From an uncultured Bacteroidota bacterium (GTDB taxonomy: Bacteria; Bacteroidota; Bacteroidia; Chitinophagales; Chitinophagaceae): a stretch of 61,652 nucleotides of DNA. Below are positions 26,024 to 33,752 of the stretch, piece by piece. The notes under the pieces are model-generated. The model searched no databases. It saw only the letters and a list, made by a program, of their open reading frames with translations, and was not told the origin of the DNA. Where the stretch lies: contig CAINUN010000019.1 in assembly GCA_903853805.1 (NCBI GenBank), positions 1-61,652 on the forward strand. The letters are read 5' to 3'. Within the stretch, counting starts at the first letter, position 1, and each line of letters starts with the position of its first letter. A program made the position numbers and the translations under genes.

Positions 26024-27964
26024 ATGCAACAAGCGCTTTCTTTTTCGGAATCGAAATTTTGGAAAATAGGTTTCTTTATCATCAGTGCCCTTATCCTCGT
26101 CCTCATGCCCATGCTCAGTCATAGCTACGGACAAAGCGGGGATGAATGGTTGCAAATAGAATACGGTCAGCACATATGGAACTACTTTTTTCATGCCGAC
26201 CCACGCGCACTGAACTATGACGATATGAGCCTGCAATACCAAGGGCAGCAATTTTATGGCGGCTTCTTCGATTTCATTATGGAGATATTCCATCATTGGT
26301 TTCCGGCAATTCCGTTGTTGTTGTTACGCCATTTTTTCAATGCACTCATGGGCGCGTTGTTGATGGTATTCACCGGTTTGTTTGCACAAAGACTCAGCAA
26401 ACAGTGGTCGGTGGGTTTGATAGCCTTGTTGTTCATCATTTTCTCGCCGCGCATTTTTGGCGAAAGCATGAATAACCCGAAGGATATTCCGGTGGCTTGC
26501 GGCTTCATCATTGGCATGTATTCTTGGCTGGCATTGATGCAAGATTTCCCTAAAAAACACTTGCGAAATGCGTTGGGCATTGCCATCGGTTTTGGCATCA
26601 CTTTCGGCGTTCGTTCGGCGGCGGGTTTGTTGCAAATAGGCTATTTCTGCATCATGAGTTTGCTCTATTATTTTACTAATAAAGACTTTAAAGCCCTGCT
26701 CGTTGCCGACAATAATAAGCTCTTGAAAAAAGGAATTTTAATTGCAGCAGTAGCGGTGATGATTGGATATATCATTGGTTTGCTCACTTGGCCTTGGGGT
26801 TTACAATCGCCCCTCTCTCACCCCATAGAATCACTCAAAGAAATGACCAATCGTAGCGTGACGTTGCGTGTGTTTTTCGAAGGAGTCTTTCGCCCAAATA
26901 GCAACCAACCTTGGTACTATGAGTTGAAGTGGATAATGATTTCAAACCCTGCCATTGTGGTGGCATCGGTGGGTTTGTTTTTAGGGCTGTGGTTGAAGGC
27001 AAAGAAAGAATACGGATTCTTCGCTGCTTCGTTTTTATTGTTTGCGGCTTTCTTTACTCCGCTTTATATGATTTATAAAAAATCGAGTGTACACGACACA
27101 TGGCGTCACTTGTTTTTCATCTATCCGTTTTGGGTGACAATGGCTGCCTTAGGTTTGAACCTAGTGAGTGGATTTATCAAAAACAAACAAGCACAGTTCA
27201 TACCATTTATTGTGGCGGTACTTGGGCTTACCCCTGCAATAGCTTGGACCATCAAAGAACATCCGAATCAGTATGTTTACTTCAATGAATTTGTAGGCGG
27301 TATTGCTGGTGCCAATGGTTATTATGATACCGATTATTACCAAAACACCGGTTTGCAATCTGCCGATTGGATAATCAAAAACGCCAAGAAGATTCCGGGT
27401 AAGAAAATCACCGTAGCTTCTAATATGCTAGGCTTCGACAAATACTTTGCAAAAGACACTAGTTGGATATCTTGGTATTATGTTCGTTACAACGACCGAC
27501 ATCAAAAAGACTGGGATTATTATGTTAACTATTCGCGTTATGTATCTGCCGAACAACTCCAAAATGGTAAATGGCCACCAACCAATGCCTCCTATATGGT
27601 GAAAGCAGGTGGTGTGGCAATAGGTGCTGTTCTAGAAAGAAAAAGCAAAGCAGGCATCGATGCTTTTGCAGCCTTGCAACAAAAAGATTTTGCAAAAGCA
27701 GCAACACTCTATGCCGAATGTACCAAAGCCGACCCTACAGATGAAAATGCTTTAGCCAACTATGCAATTGCATTAGCATCAACAGGCAATTTGGATGGTG
27801 CCATTCAAGCCATGAATCAAGCCGTAACCCTCGATGCAGGACGTGGAGATTTTTACCAAATGTTAGCACAGATTTATCAAGCAAAAGGCGACCAAGCAAA
27901 TGCGCAACAAGCAATGAACAATGCCAATGCTATCATGATGAGAGAGCAGGAAAATCAGGAGTAG
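26024..27964 (+). CDS. GT39-like membrane protein with C-terminal TPR
   Basis: A 646-residue integral membrane protein. It has about ten or eleven hydrophobic segments over residues 15-410, with an early extracytoplasmic motif SGDEWLQIEYGQH (about 38-50). It has the layout of GT-C glycosyltransferases (GT39/ArnT-like), where the first loop carries an acidic catalytic residue and the sugar donor is lipid-linked. A soluble region follows. The last about 100 residues form two or three TPR units (KDFAKAATLYAECTKADP, NLDGAIQAMNQAVTLD). It may transfer a sugar to a lipid or protein; the substrate is unknown. Monocistronic, with 161 bp before the liaF-like operon. Confidence 0.8.
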   Translation: MQQALSFSESKFWKIGFFIISALILVLMPMLSHSYGQSGDEWLQIEYGQHIWNYFFHADPRALNYDDMSLQYQGQQFYGGFFDFIMEIFHHWFPAIPLLLLRHFFNALMGALLMVFTGLFAQRLSKQWSVGLIALLFIIFSPRIFGESMNNPKDIPVACGFIIGMYSWLALMQDFPKKHLRNALGIAIGFGITFGVRSAAGLLQIGYFCIMSLLYYFTNKDFKALLVADNNKLLKKGILIAAVAVMIGYIIGLLTWPWGLQSPLSHPIESLKEMTNRSVTLRVFFEGVFRPNSNQPWYYELKWIMISNPAIVVASVGLFLGLWLKAKKEYGFFAASFLLFAAFFTPLYMIYKKSSVHDTWRHLFFIYPFWVTMAALGLNLVSGFIKNKQAQFIPFIVAVLGLTPAIAWTIKEHPNQYVYFNEFVGGIAGANGYYDTDYYQNTGLQSADWIIKNAKKIPGKKITVASNMLGFDKYFAKDTSWISWYYVRYNDRHQKDWDYYVNYSRYVSAEQLQNGKWPPTNASYMVKAGGVAIGAVLERKSKAGIDAFAALQQKDFAKAATLYAECTKADPTDENALANYAIALASTGNLDGAIQAMNQAVTLDAGRGDFYQMLAQIYQAKGDQANAQQAMNNANAIMMREQENQE

Positions 27965-27997
27965 AAGTAGGTCGTGAGTCAAAAGCTTTATAGTGAC

Positions 27998-28081
27998 TTA
28001 CGACTTATGCAATGTTCCTTCACCGACTATTTCCCTCTATTCACCGACAGTCTCTCTTGTTTAGCCGAGCATTGTTTGGCA
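27998..28081. repeat. Degenerate 21-bp repeat array F
   Basis: Four consecutive 21-bp blocks start at 27998, 28019, 28040 and 28061. The middle two share TTCACCGAC exactly, and the outer two keep TTACGAC and TTAGCCGAG. It lies upstream of the liaF-like gene, and its last block contains the -33 element. It is much weaker than arrays A-C and could be chance plus one short duplication. Confidence 0.4.
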
Positions 28082-28106
28082 TGGCAAGTAGGGAATGCTA
28101 TTTTTA
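28075..28106 (+). promoter_or_regulatory. Promoter of the liaF-lytS operon
   Basis: TTTG (28075-28078), a 20-bp spacer and TATTTTTA (28099-28106) give a good -33/-7 arrangement, 20 bp before the start codon at 28127. Confidence 0.6.
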
Positions 28107-28126
28107 CATCATAAAATAATGACCTT

Positions 28127-28870
28127 ATGAACAATCCAAATAACCCTCAAAGTGACACTCAAAAAAAAGCGCTCTTTGGGCTGATCATTCTCTTATTAGG
28201 GGTGGGTTTGTTGCTAAAAACAATGGGCTTATTTTCTTTTTTAAGAATTAGCATTACATGGCCTGTTATACTCATTGCAGTTGGTTTTTTCGTTGGTGTT
28301 CAAAAGAAGTTTACCAACAATGCTTGGTGGATATTAATACTGATAGGTGCAATTAATCTTATTCCGCGATTTTCTTTTTATGTAGGTGATCATTATGTTC
28401 GTTCAAAAGAATTGATCATCCCTGCTTTCTTCATTATTGGCGGGATATTTATGATTCTTCGACCTAAAAGAAACTATGCTAATTTCAACCCAAAATTTCA
28501 GCAACGATTTACTCCCACCGGAAGCAATACGTTAAATACCGATGTGGTTTTTGGAGGCAGAAAAGAAATTATTACAAGCAAAGATTTTCAAGGCGGAAAT
28601 GTAACAGCAACTTTCGGTGGCTGCGAAATCAACTTACTACAAGCAGATGCAACACAATCTATTATTGAACTTACGGTTCGTGCAACATTTGGAGGCATTG
28701 AAGTCATAGTCCCATCGCATTGGGATGTGAAAAGCGAAGTGGAAACCATCTTTGGAAGCACTCAAGACGAAAGGAGCATTAGAATGCAGGATACTCATAT
28801 TGAGAATAAAAAGACACTCATTCTTAGAGGGAGTTGTGTGTTTGGAAGCGTAGAAATCAAATCCATTTAA
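28127..28870 (+). CDS. LiaF-like envelope-stress membrane protein
   Basis: A 247-residue inner-membrane protein. Four hydrophobic segments lie at about 14-110 (a LiaI/LiaF-type transmembrane region, with ALFGLIILLLGVGLLLKTMG). A C-terminal soluble beta-rich domain (about 130-247) carries repeated FGG turns (DVVFGGRKEI, TATFGGCEI, RATFGGIEVIVP), as in the LiaF C-terminal domain. LiaF proteins restrain a sensor kinase until cell-wall stress occurs. Here the gene is first in an operon with a DUF4288 gene and a LytS/LytTR two-component pair, so the same logic is likely with a different kinase class. The antibiotic-response role is inferred from family knowledge. Confidence 0.9.
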   Translation: MNNPNNPQSDTQKKALFGLIILLLGVGLLLKTMGLFSFLRISITWPVILIAVGFFVGVQKKFTNNAWWILILIGAINLIPRFSFYVGDHYVRSKELIIPAFFIIGGIFMILRPKRNYANFNPKFQQRFTPTGSNTLNTDVVFGGRKEIITSKDFQGGNVTATFGGCEINLLQADATQSIIELTVRATFGGIEVIVPSHWDVKSEVETIFGSTQDERSIRMQDTHIENKKTLILRGSCVFGSVEIKSI

Positions 28871-28882
28871 ATTGCTGCAACC

Positions 28883-29194
28883 ATGAAACATTATACCGCA
28901 CAAATCATTTATCGTATCCTTTGTGAAGGCGTTTTTACAGAACAATATGAAGAACAGTGGCGTTTAATTGTAGCTACTGACGAGCGGAATGCTTTGGAAG
29001 AAGCCAGAAATATTGGAGCACAGGATGCCCAGTCTTTTGTCGACCGTCATGGTAGAATGATGGAATGGCAGATGATAGCCGTCAAAGATTTGCAACCATG
29101 CGAATTTCATAATGGCGCCTTGCTTTTTTCCACTGTAATAGACATGCAAACTATTGCAGCACCTATTTGGTCTTCTGAAACTGTAGTTTCTTGA
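28883..29194 (+). CDS. DUF4288 domain protein
   Basis: A 103-residue cytoplasmic protein matching DUF4288. It opens with YTAQIIYRILCEG and continues with EQWRLIVATDERNALEEARNIG and MEWQMIAVKDLQPC. Such proteins are small, mixed alpha/beta and of unknown function. The stop codon overlaps the TTG start of the histidine kinase gene (TTGA), so the two are probably translated together. Its place between the LiaF-like protein and the kinase suggests a role as an accessory of that signalling system. Confidence 0.85.
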   Translation: MKHYTAQIIYRILCEGVFTEQYEEQWRLIVATDERNALEEARNIGAQDAQSFVDRHGRMMEWQMIAVKDLQPCEFHNGALLFSTVIDMQTIAAPIWSSETVVS

Positions 29195-30210
29195 ACCTTT
29201 TAAGAAATATCAGTTTTTGGTTGCCAGTGCTACTTTCCATTATTGTAGCATTGGTTTTTTCACTGTTTCTTCATTACGTTGGACTTTCGTGGTATCTCGC
29301 TGCCAATGATGGTGTAACTTCTTCAATTTTGTTAATGGTTGCTTCGTTTACAGGCATTCGTACTGTGAATAGTTACCCAACAAAATTGGGCTTATTTTTT
29401 TATGCTTTGGTTATAGGCTTGTTGTGTGCTTATGCCACTTGGTTTGTCAACGAAACTGTGCTTAAATGGTGGCTTTGGTATGACAAAGATTATGTGGCTT
29501 GGTTTCATCAAACCAAATATGTTCGGCTATTTATTTTTTTACTTACTTCCGGTTGGATGCTCACACATGCTGCACTGAAAAGAAAAACTGAAGTGCTCGA
29601 GAGTCAATTTCGGGACATAAGAGATGCTGCCACTCTTCATCGAGAAGCAGAACTTTTTAAACTTCGTCAGCAACTACAGCCACACTTCCTGTATAATAGT
29701 CTCAATTCCATTAGTGCGCTAATCATGATTTTTCCGGATAAGGCACAAGAGATGATTGGCAAATTGTCTGATTTTTTACGCAATTCTGTGAAGCGGGAAG
29801 GAAGAGAACAAATTCCTATTCGAGAAGAGTTGGAGTATATCGAGGCATACCTATCTATTGAAGCTATTCGTTTTGGCGACAGATTGAAAGTAGTATATAA
29901 TTCCCAATATACCGAGAAAGCCAATATACCGCCATTCATCCTTCAACCATTATTAGAAAACGCTATCAAATTTGGAGTGTATGGTCATACAGGTGAAGTC
30001 AATATTGGAATGCAAATTATACTTGAAGGTGGCTATTTAGTTGTAAGAGTAGACAATCCGTTTGATGCAGATAATCGTCCGCCAACTGGTACTGGCTTTG
30101 GATTAGAAGGCATTCAACGTAGGCTTTTTTTAATATACGGAAGAACAGATTTACTAGAAACAAGACGAGATACCAATCATTTTATCACACTGCTCAAAAT
30201 CCCCCAATAA
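29191..30210 (+). CDS. LytS-family sensor histidine kinase
   Basis: A 339-residue membrane sensor kinase of the His_kinase (PF06580) type. About four transmembrane segments lie in residues 8-130, followed by a short coiled linker. The phosphoacceptor box is LQPHFLYNSLNSI with His165. The HATPase part has the N-box LLENAIKFGVYGH and a Gly-rich TGFGLEGIQRR. The start is a TTG at 29191 that overlaps the DUF4288 stop; no ATG lies nearby in frame. It should phosphorylate the LytTR regulator encoded 3 bp downstream. Together with the LiaF-like protein it probably senses envelope stress. Confidence 0.92.
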   Translation: MNLLRNISFWLPVLLSIIVALVFSLFLHYVGLSWYLAANDGVTSSILLMVASFTGIRTVNSYPTKLGLFFYALVIGLLCAYATWFVNETVLKWWLWYDKDYVAWFHQTKYVRLFIFLLTSGWMLTHAALKRKTEVLESQFRDIRDAATLHREAELFKLRQQLQPHFLYNSLNSISALIMIFPDKAQEMIGKLSDFLRNSVKREGREQIPIREELEYIEAYLSIEAIRFGDRLKVVYNSQYTEKANIPPFILQPLLENAIKFGVYGHTGEVNIGMQIILEGGYLVVRVDNPFDADNRPPTGTGFGLEGIQRRLFLIYGRTDLLETRRDTNHFITLLKIPQ

Positions 30211-30213
30211 CAC

Positions 30214-30951
30214 ATGCACAAAGTAATCATCGTGGATGACGAACCATTGGCAAGGCAATTGATCAAAGCATATTTACAATCATTTTTAGATATGGAAGTG
30301 GTGGCTGAATGTGGCGATGGTTTCGAAGGGTTTAAAGCCATTCAGCAACATCAACCCCATCTTGTTTTCTTAGATGTGCAAATGCCCAAAGTAAATGGAT
30401 TTGAAATGTTGGAGCTCATTGATAATCCTCCTTCCGTCATCTTCACTACTGCCTTCGATGAGTTTGCGTTAAAGGCGTTTGAAGCACATGCAATTGATTA
30501 TTTGTTGAAACCCATTAATAAAGAAAGGTTTGCCAAAGCCATTCTTAAATTTCAAACACAGGCAATTCAAACTCAAAAACCAGCACTAGAAAATTTGGTG
30601 CAGGAAAAAGTGTATGAAGGATACCAACACCGCATTGTAGTGAAAGACAATGGACTCATCCGCATCATACCTTCACAAGACATTCATTATATAGAAGCTA
30701 GCGATGATTATATTCGCATCTACACTAAGGATGCACATTACCTTAAAAAAAGCACGCTCACATTAGTTGAACAAACCCTCGACCCCAAACATTTTGTACG
30801 CGTTCATCGTTCCTATTTCATTCCTGTGGCACAATTGCTTCGCATCGAACCCTACGAAAAAGACAGCCATATTGCCCTCCTGCATTGCGGCGCAAAAGTG
30901 ACTGTGAGCAAAACTGGAATGGCAAAATTGAAGGCACTGTTGGGATGGTAA
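30214..30951 (+). CDS. LytTR-family response regulator
   Basis: A 245-residue cytoplasmic transcription factor. The receiver domain (about 2-120) has acidic residues IVDDE (6-10), phosphoacceptor Asp54 (VFLDVQMPK), Thr near TTAFDEFALKAF and Lys in YLLKPI. The LytTR DNA-binding domain (about 140-245) has IHYIEASDDYIRIYT and FVRVHRSYFIPVAQ. It is the cognate partner of the LytS-type kinase upstream. Target promoters cannot be told from this window. Confidence 0.95.
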   Translation: MHKVIIVDDEPLARQLIKAYLQSFLDMEVVAECGDGFEGFKAIQQHQPHLVFLDVQMPKVNGFEMLELIDNPPSVIFTTAFDEFALKAFEAHAIDYLLKPINKERFAKAILKFQTQAIQTQKPALENLVQEKVYEGYQHRIVVKDNGLIRIIPSQDIHYIEASDDYIRIYTKDAHYLKKSTLTLVEQTLDPKHFVRVHRSYFIPVAQLLRIEPYEKDSHIALLHCGAKVTVSKTGMAKLKALLGW

Positions 30952-31045
30952 CACAAAGATTTGCTTGTGCCTGAAGGTTTTTTTTTACCTCAATTATTTT
31001 TTTTGCTTTCAAACTTCTCAACTTACTTTTACTTTGTTGCCTGCA

Positions 31046-31783
31046 ATGAAACTGCATTATTTTCTTCCTAGCATCAAAGGCATTCCAGTATTGATGTATC
31101 ATAGAGTGGTGCCCAATGAACAAGATGGGCTAACAGTATCGACACAACAACTGCGCGAGCAATGGAATTACCTCAAGCAAAATGGATATAAATCGCTCAG
31201 CCTTCAAACTTTTTATGACATCCTTTGCGGCAAACTACCATTCACTGAAAAGCTAGTTTTACTCACTTTTGACGATGGCTATCGAAACAACCTTATTTAC
31301 ATGAAGCCATTGTTGGAAGAATTTGGATTTTATGCTGCCATCTTCATCATCGGAGATGCAATTGCCGAAGGTCAACAGCCTACTTATCCAGATTTAATGA
31401 ATGCAGCTGAGTTAAAACAGTTTGACAGTAATAAAGTGTCGTTTGCTCTACATGGCTTTCATCATGAAAGCTTTAAAGAAACCCCAATTCCCGAATTAAA
31501 AGAAACGATTCTGAAAAGCATTTCTACATTTCAAGAAAACAAATTGCCATTCTATCCTGCACTTGCTTATCCATATGGAGCTAGACCTGAAGGTAGTTCC
31601 TTTAAAGAATTAAAAAAATGGATGAAAGATCAAGGTATTCAAATGGCTTTTAGAATTGGTAACAAGCCAGCAAAAATGCCTACCAATGATGCCTATGAAA
31701 TCAAGCGAATTGACATTCGCGGTAGCGATAGCCTAGAAGACTTTGCCATCAAACTCAAAAAAGGAAAACTCAAACCTTTCTAA
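31046..31783 (+). CDS. Polysaccharide deacetylase (NodB/CE4-like)
   Basis: A 245-residue metal-dependent deacetylase of the NodB homology fold, acting on N- or O-acetyl groups of sugars. The NodB motif 1 LTFDDGYRNN and a second metal motif ALHGFHHESF (HxxxH) are visible. The late block LAYPYGARPEG is the usual motif 3 region. A longer frame exists with a TTG start at 30965, but the ATG at 31046 begins MKLHYFLPSIKGIPVLMYH, the normal start of this family, so I use it. There is no signal peptide, so it may act in the cytoplasm or on a lipid-linked substrate. Convergent with mqnA (4-bp overlap of the 3' ends). Confidence 0.88.
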   Translation: MKLHYFLPSIKGIPVLMYHRVVPNEQDGLTVSTQQLREQWNYLKQNGYKSLSLQTFYDILCGKLPFTEKLVLLTFDDGYRNNLIYMKPLLEEFGFYAAIFIIGDAIAEGQQPTYPDLMNAAELKQFDSNKVSFALHGFHHESFKETPIPELKETILKSISTFQENKLPFYPALAYPYGARPEGSSFKELKKWMKDQGIQMAFRIGNKPAKMPTNDAYEIKRIDIRGSDSLEDFAIKLKKGKLKPF

Positions 31784-32544
31784 GGAATCATTTTTAAAAA
31801 CCGTTGTAAACCTTTTCTTTTTTCTTCATCAAGAAGGTAATGAATGTTGTAGGTGAAATACGTTTTTAAATCATAAAAAGGATAAGCAATAGCGTCGACA
31901 ATTTCGTCAAGATGCGCTAATCCAACTGCATTAGCTTCATTAAATTGTTGTAAGAAAGCTTCGTGCAAATCTTTATTAGTAACCCAAGCCGCAAATACAA
32001 ATGGAAGTCCTGTAAAATCTTTCCAAGCTCTTGAAAGGTCATACACAAATTCGAAACTATAAAGTTGTTCCAAAGCTCTATCGCCAATAATTACTGCTGC
32101 AGTAGTGCCTTTGATTTCATAAATAAAGTTGTCACTAGCTTGCTTGAAAATCACCTTCTTTCCCCAGTGTTTTTCAAGAAGAATTTGTGCCAAGATCACA
32201 GAAGTTCTCGACTGATAATCGAGTAAAACTTCTTCTACTTCTTCAATGGGCACTGCACTGAAAATGGCAACTGAAGCTACTTCGCCATCAGCGGCGATTC
32301 CATAATCACCTACAATTCTTGCTCCTTCAATTTCTCTTATGGCAGCCACGGGTAATAGTGCCATGTCTATTTCTCCAATCTTTAGTTTATGAGCCAACTG
32401 TGAAGGAAATTCTAAACTCAGCTCCATTTTCTTTATCATGTCAGAACTCTTTAACCCATACAATAATGGTTTAGTATTCAAATAACTTACAGCACCAACT
32501 TTTATTTTGCCTACCAAGGTTTTACTTTTGGCCAAATGTAACAC
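31780..32544 (-). CDS. mqnA: Chorismate dehydratase MqnA
   Basis: First enzyme of the futalosine pathway: it dehydrates chorismate to 3-enolpyruvylbenzoate on the way to menaquinone. The 254-residue length and motifs fit: VGAVSYLNTKPLLYGL at the start, EIDMALLPVAAI, and a YDLSRAWKDFTGLPFVFAAW segment near 185-205. The start is uncertain. Position 32544 is GTG, and a TTG at 32517 would begin right before the conserved KIKVGAVSYLN. The divergent rnhA gene begins only 11 bp away from the upstream choice. No other mqn gene is in the window. Confidence 0.93.
   Translation of the reverse strand: MLHLAKSKTLVGKIKVGAVSYLNTKPLLYGLKSSDMIKKMELSLEFPSQLAHKLKIGEIDMALLPVAAIREIEGARIVGDYGIAADGEVASVAIFSAVPIEEVEEVLLDYQSRTSVILAQILLEKHWGKKVIFKQASDNFIYEIKGTTAAVIIGDRALEQLYSFEFVYDLSRAWKDFTGLPFVFAAWVTNKDLHEAFLQQFNEANAVGLAHLDEIVDAIAYPFYDLKTYFTYNIHYLLDEEKRKGLQRFLKMIP
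32523..32530 (+). promoter_or_regulatory. -7 element of rnhA
   Basis: TACTTTTG is a perfect TAnnTTTG element 25 bp before the rnhA ATG. It falls inside mqnA if the GTG start is used, but is intergenic if mqnA starts at 32517, which favours the shorter mqnA. Confidence 0.5.
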
Positions 32545-32555
32545 AAGCTTTTTTG

Positions 32556-33011
32556 ATGTCGAATCAATTAATCATATACACAGATGGCTCCTCGAGGGGA
32601 AATCCTGGTCCGGGCGGATATGGAGTCATACTTCAATGGGGAACCGCTTACAAAGAATTTGCTCAAGGCTATAGGCTCACAACTAACAATCGCATGGAAC
32701 TCATGGCAGTGATTGTGGCTTTGCAGGCACTCAAGAAAAACAATTTAACAATAAAGATTTACACCGACTCACAGTATGTAGTCAACGCTGTTGAAAAAGG
32801 ATGGTTGAATAATTGGTTACGAACAAGTTTTAAAGGAAAGAAAAATGCAGATTTATGGAGTCAGTATGCACAACTTGCTAAACAACATCAAGTGAATTTT
32901 ACTTGGGTAAAAGGGCATGCCGATAACCTGCACAACAATCGTTGTGACACCTTAGCAACTGAAGCTGCTTTAAGTGGAAATTGGATTGAAGATGTGGGTT
33001 ATGAAAACTGA
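32556..33011 (+). CDS. rnhA: Ribonuclease HI
   Basis: Cytoplasmic nuclease that cuts RNA in RNA-DNA hybrids (R-loops, primers). The 151-residue length is typical. The catalytic acids Asp10 (IIYTDGSSRGNPGPGG), Glu48 (NNRMELMAV), Asp71 (YTDSQYV) and Asp131 (NRCDTLA) are all present, with His121 in VKGHAD. I use the ATG at 32556 rather than the TTG just before it. Its 3' end is one base from the convergent gene at 33013. Confidence 0.96.
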   Translation: MSNQLIIYTDGSSRGNPGPGGYGVILQWGTAYKEFAQGYRLTTNNRMELMAVIVALQALKKNNLTIKIYTDSQYVVNAVEKGWLNNWLRTSFKGKKNADLWSQYAQLAKQHQVNFTWVKGHADNLHNNRCDTLATEAALSGNWIEDVGYEN

Positions 33012-33012
33012 A

Positions 33013-33621
33013 TTATTCAGCAACCTGCTCAGTTGTTTCAATCTTAAACGTCTTTTGTCTTAATCTTCCTATCAAAACTTTGATAGCAAAACCAAAATAT
33101 GGGCGTTGAGAATTGAGATCAGCAAAATAGGAAAGAGAATAACCTGTTTTGGTAGTGCACTTTCTGATGTATTCTATTTCTAGAGGAATTGAAGGAGCGA
33201 AAAAACTTTTTTCTTGATAATCGCCACCTACTTCTACGGTAGGGTTAACAATATCGCCTCTTTTATGACCACTTGTAAATCCTAATCCACCGGAAATGTG
33301 TGTTTGCCATTTTTGTCCTTTAATCACCTTTCCAATCATCAAGCCTAGACTTGAAAAATGTTCTTTAGGATTTGGTCCTATATAATCGAACTCTTTACTT
33401 GAAATAAAACGAAGCTTGAATGCAATCGAGTTTTGTTGAACATTGAAACCTAACATTATACCTGTGCCTGAACTTGGTTCACTATTACCTCCTGAAAAAT
33501 AGATGCCATAGCCTACATCTAACCAACAACTATCCTGTTTAAGGTTTATTGATTGACCGTTAGAAGCAATGCTACAAAATATGCTTGCAAGAATTAGAAT
33601 AAAGGATTGTTTCATGTTCAT
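33013..33621 (-). CDS. Exported barrel-like protein of unknown function
   Basis: A 202-residue protein with a clear signal peptide (MNMKQSFILILASIFCS, ending SNGQ). Alternating strands follow (CWLDVGYGIYFSGGN, GTGIMLGFNVQQNSIAFKLRF, HISGGLGFTSG), suggesting a small outer-membrane beta-barrel. The last about 25 residues are basic and charged rather than a beta-signal. I recognise no named family. Monocistronic, with its start 131 bp from the divergent DUF5916 gene. Confidence 0.7.
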   Translation of the reverse strand: MNMKQSFILILASIFCSIASNGQSINLKQDSCWLDVGYGIYFSGGNSEPSSGTGIMLGFNVQQNSIAFKLRFISSKEFDYIGPNPKEHFSSLGLMIGKVIKGQKWQTHISGGLGFTSGHKRGDIVNPTVEVGGDYQEKSFFAPSIPLEIEYIRKCTTKTGYSLSYFADLNSQRPYFGFAIKVLIGRLRQKTFKIETTEQVAE

Positions 33622-33752
33622 TTTCTGTTGTTTTTCAAAAATAAAACTCTTGATCTATTCGGCAAAGTATTTAGCTAATGAAATAGAAGATTGTTAAAGT
33701 TACTTTTCAAAGTAGCAGAATTCAACTTACTGCCTTTATTTTTATTCTTCCA

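Noticed and set aside
30965-31045. Upstream TTG start of the polysaccharide deacetylase
   Set aside because: The added residues are not conserved in type, and the ATG at 31046 gives the standard family N-terminus.
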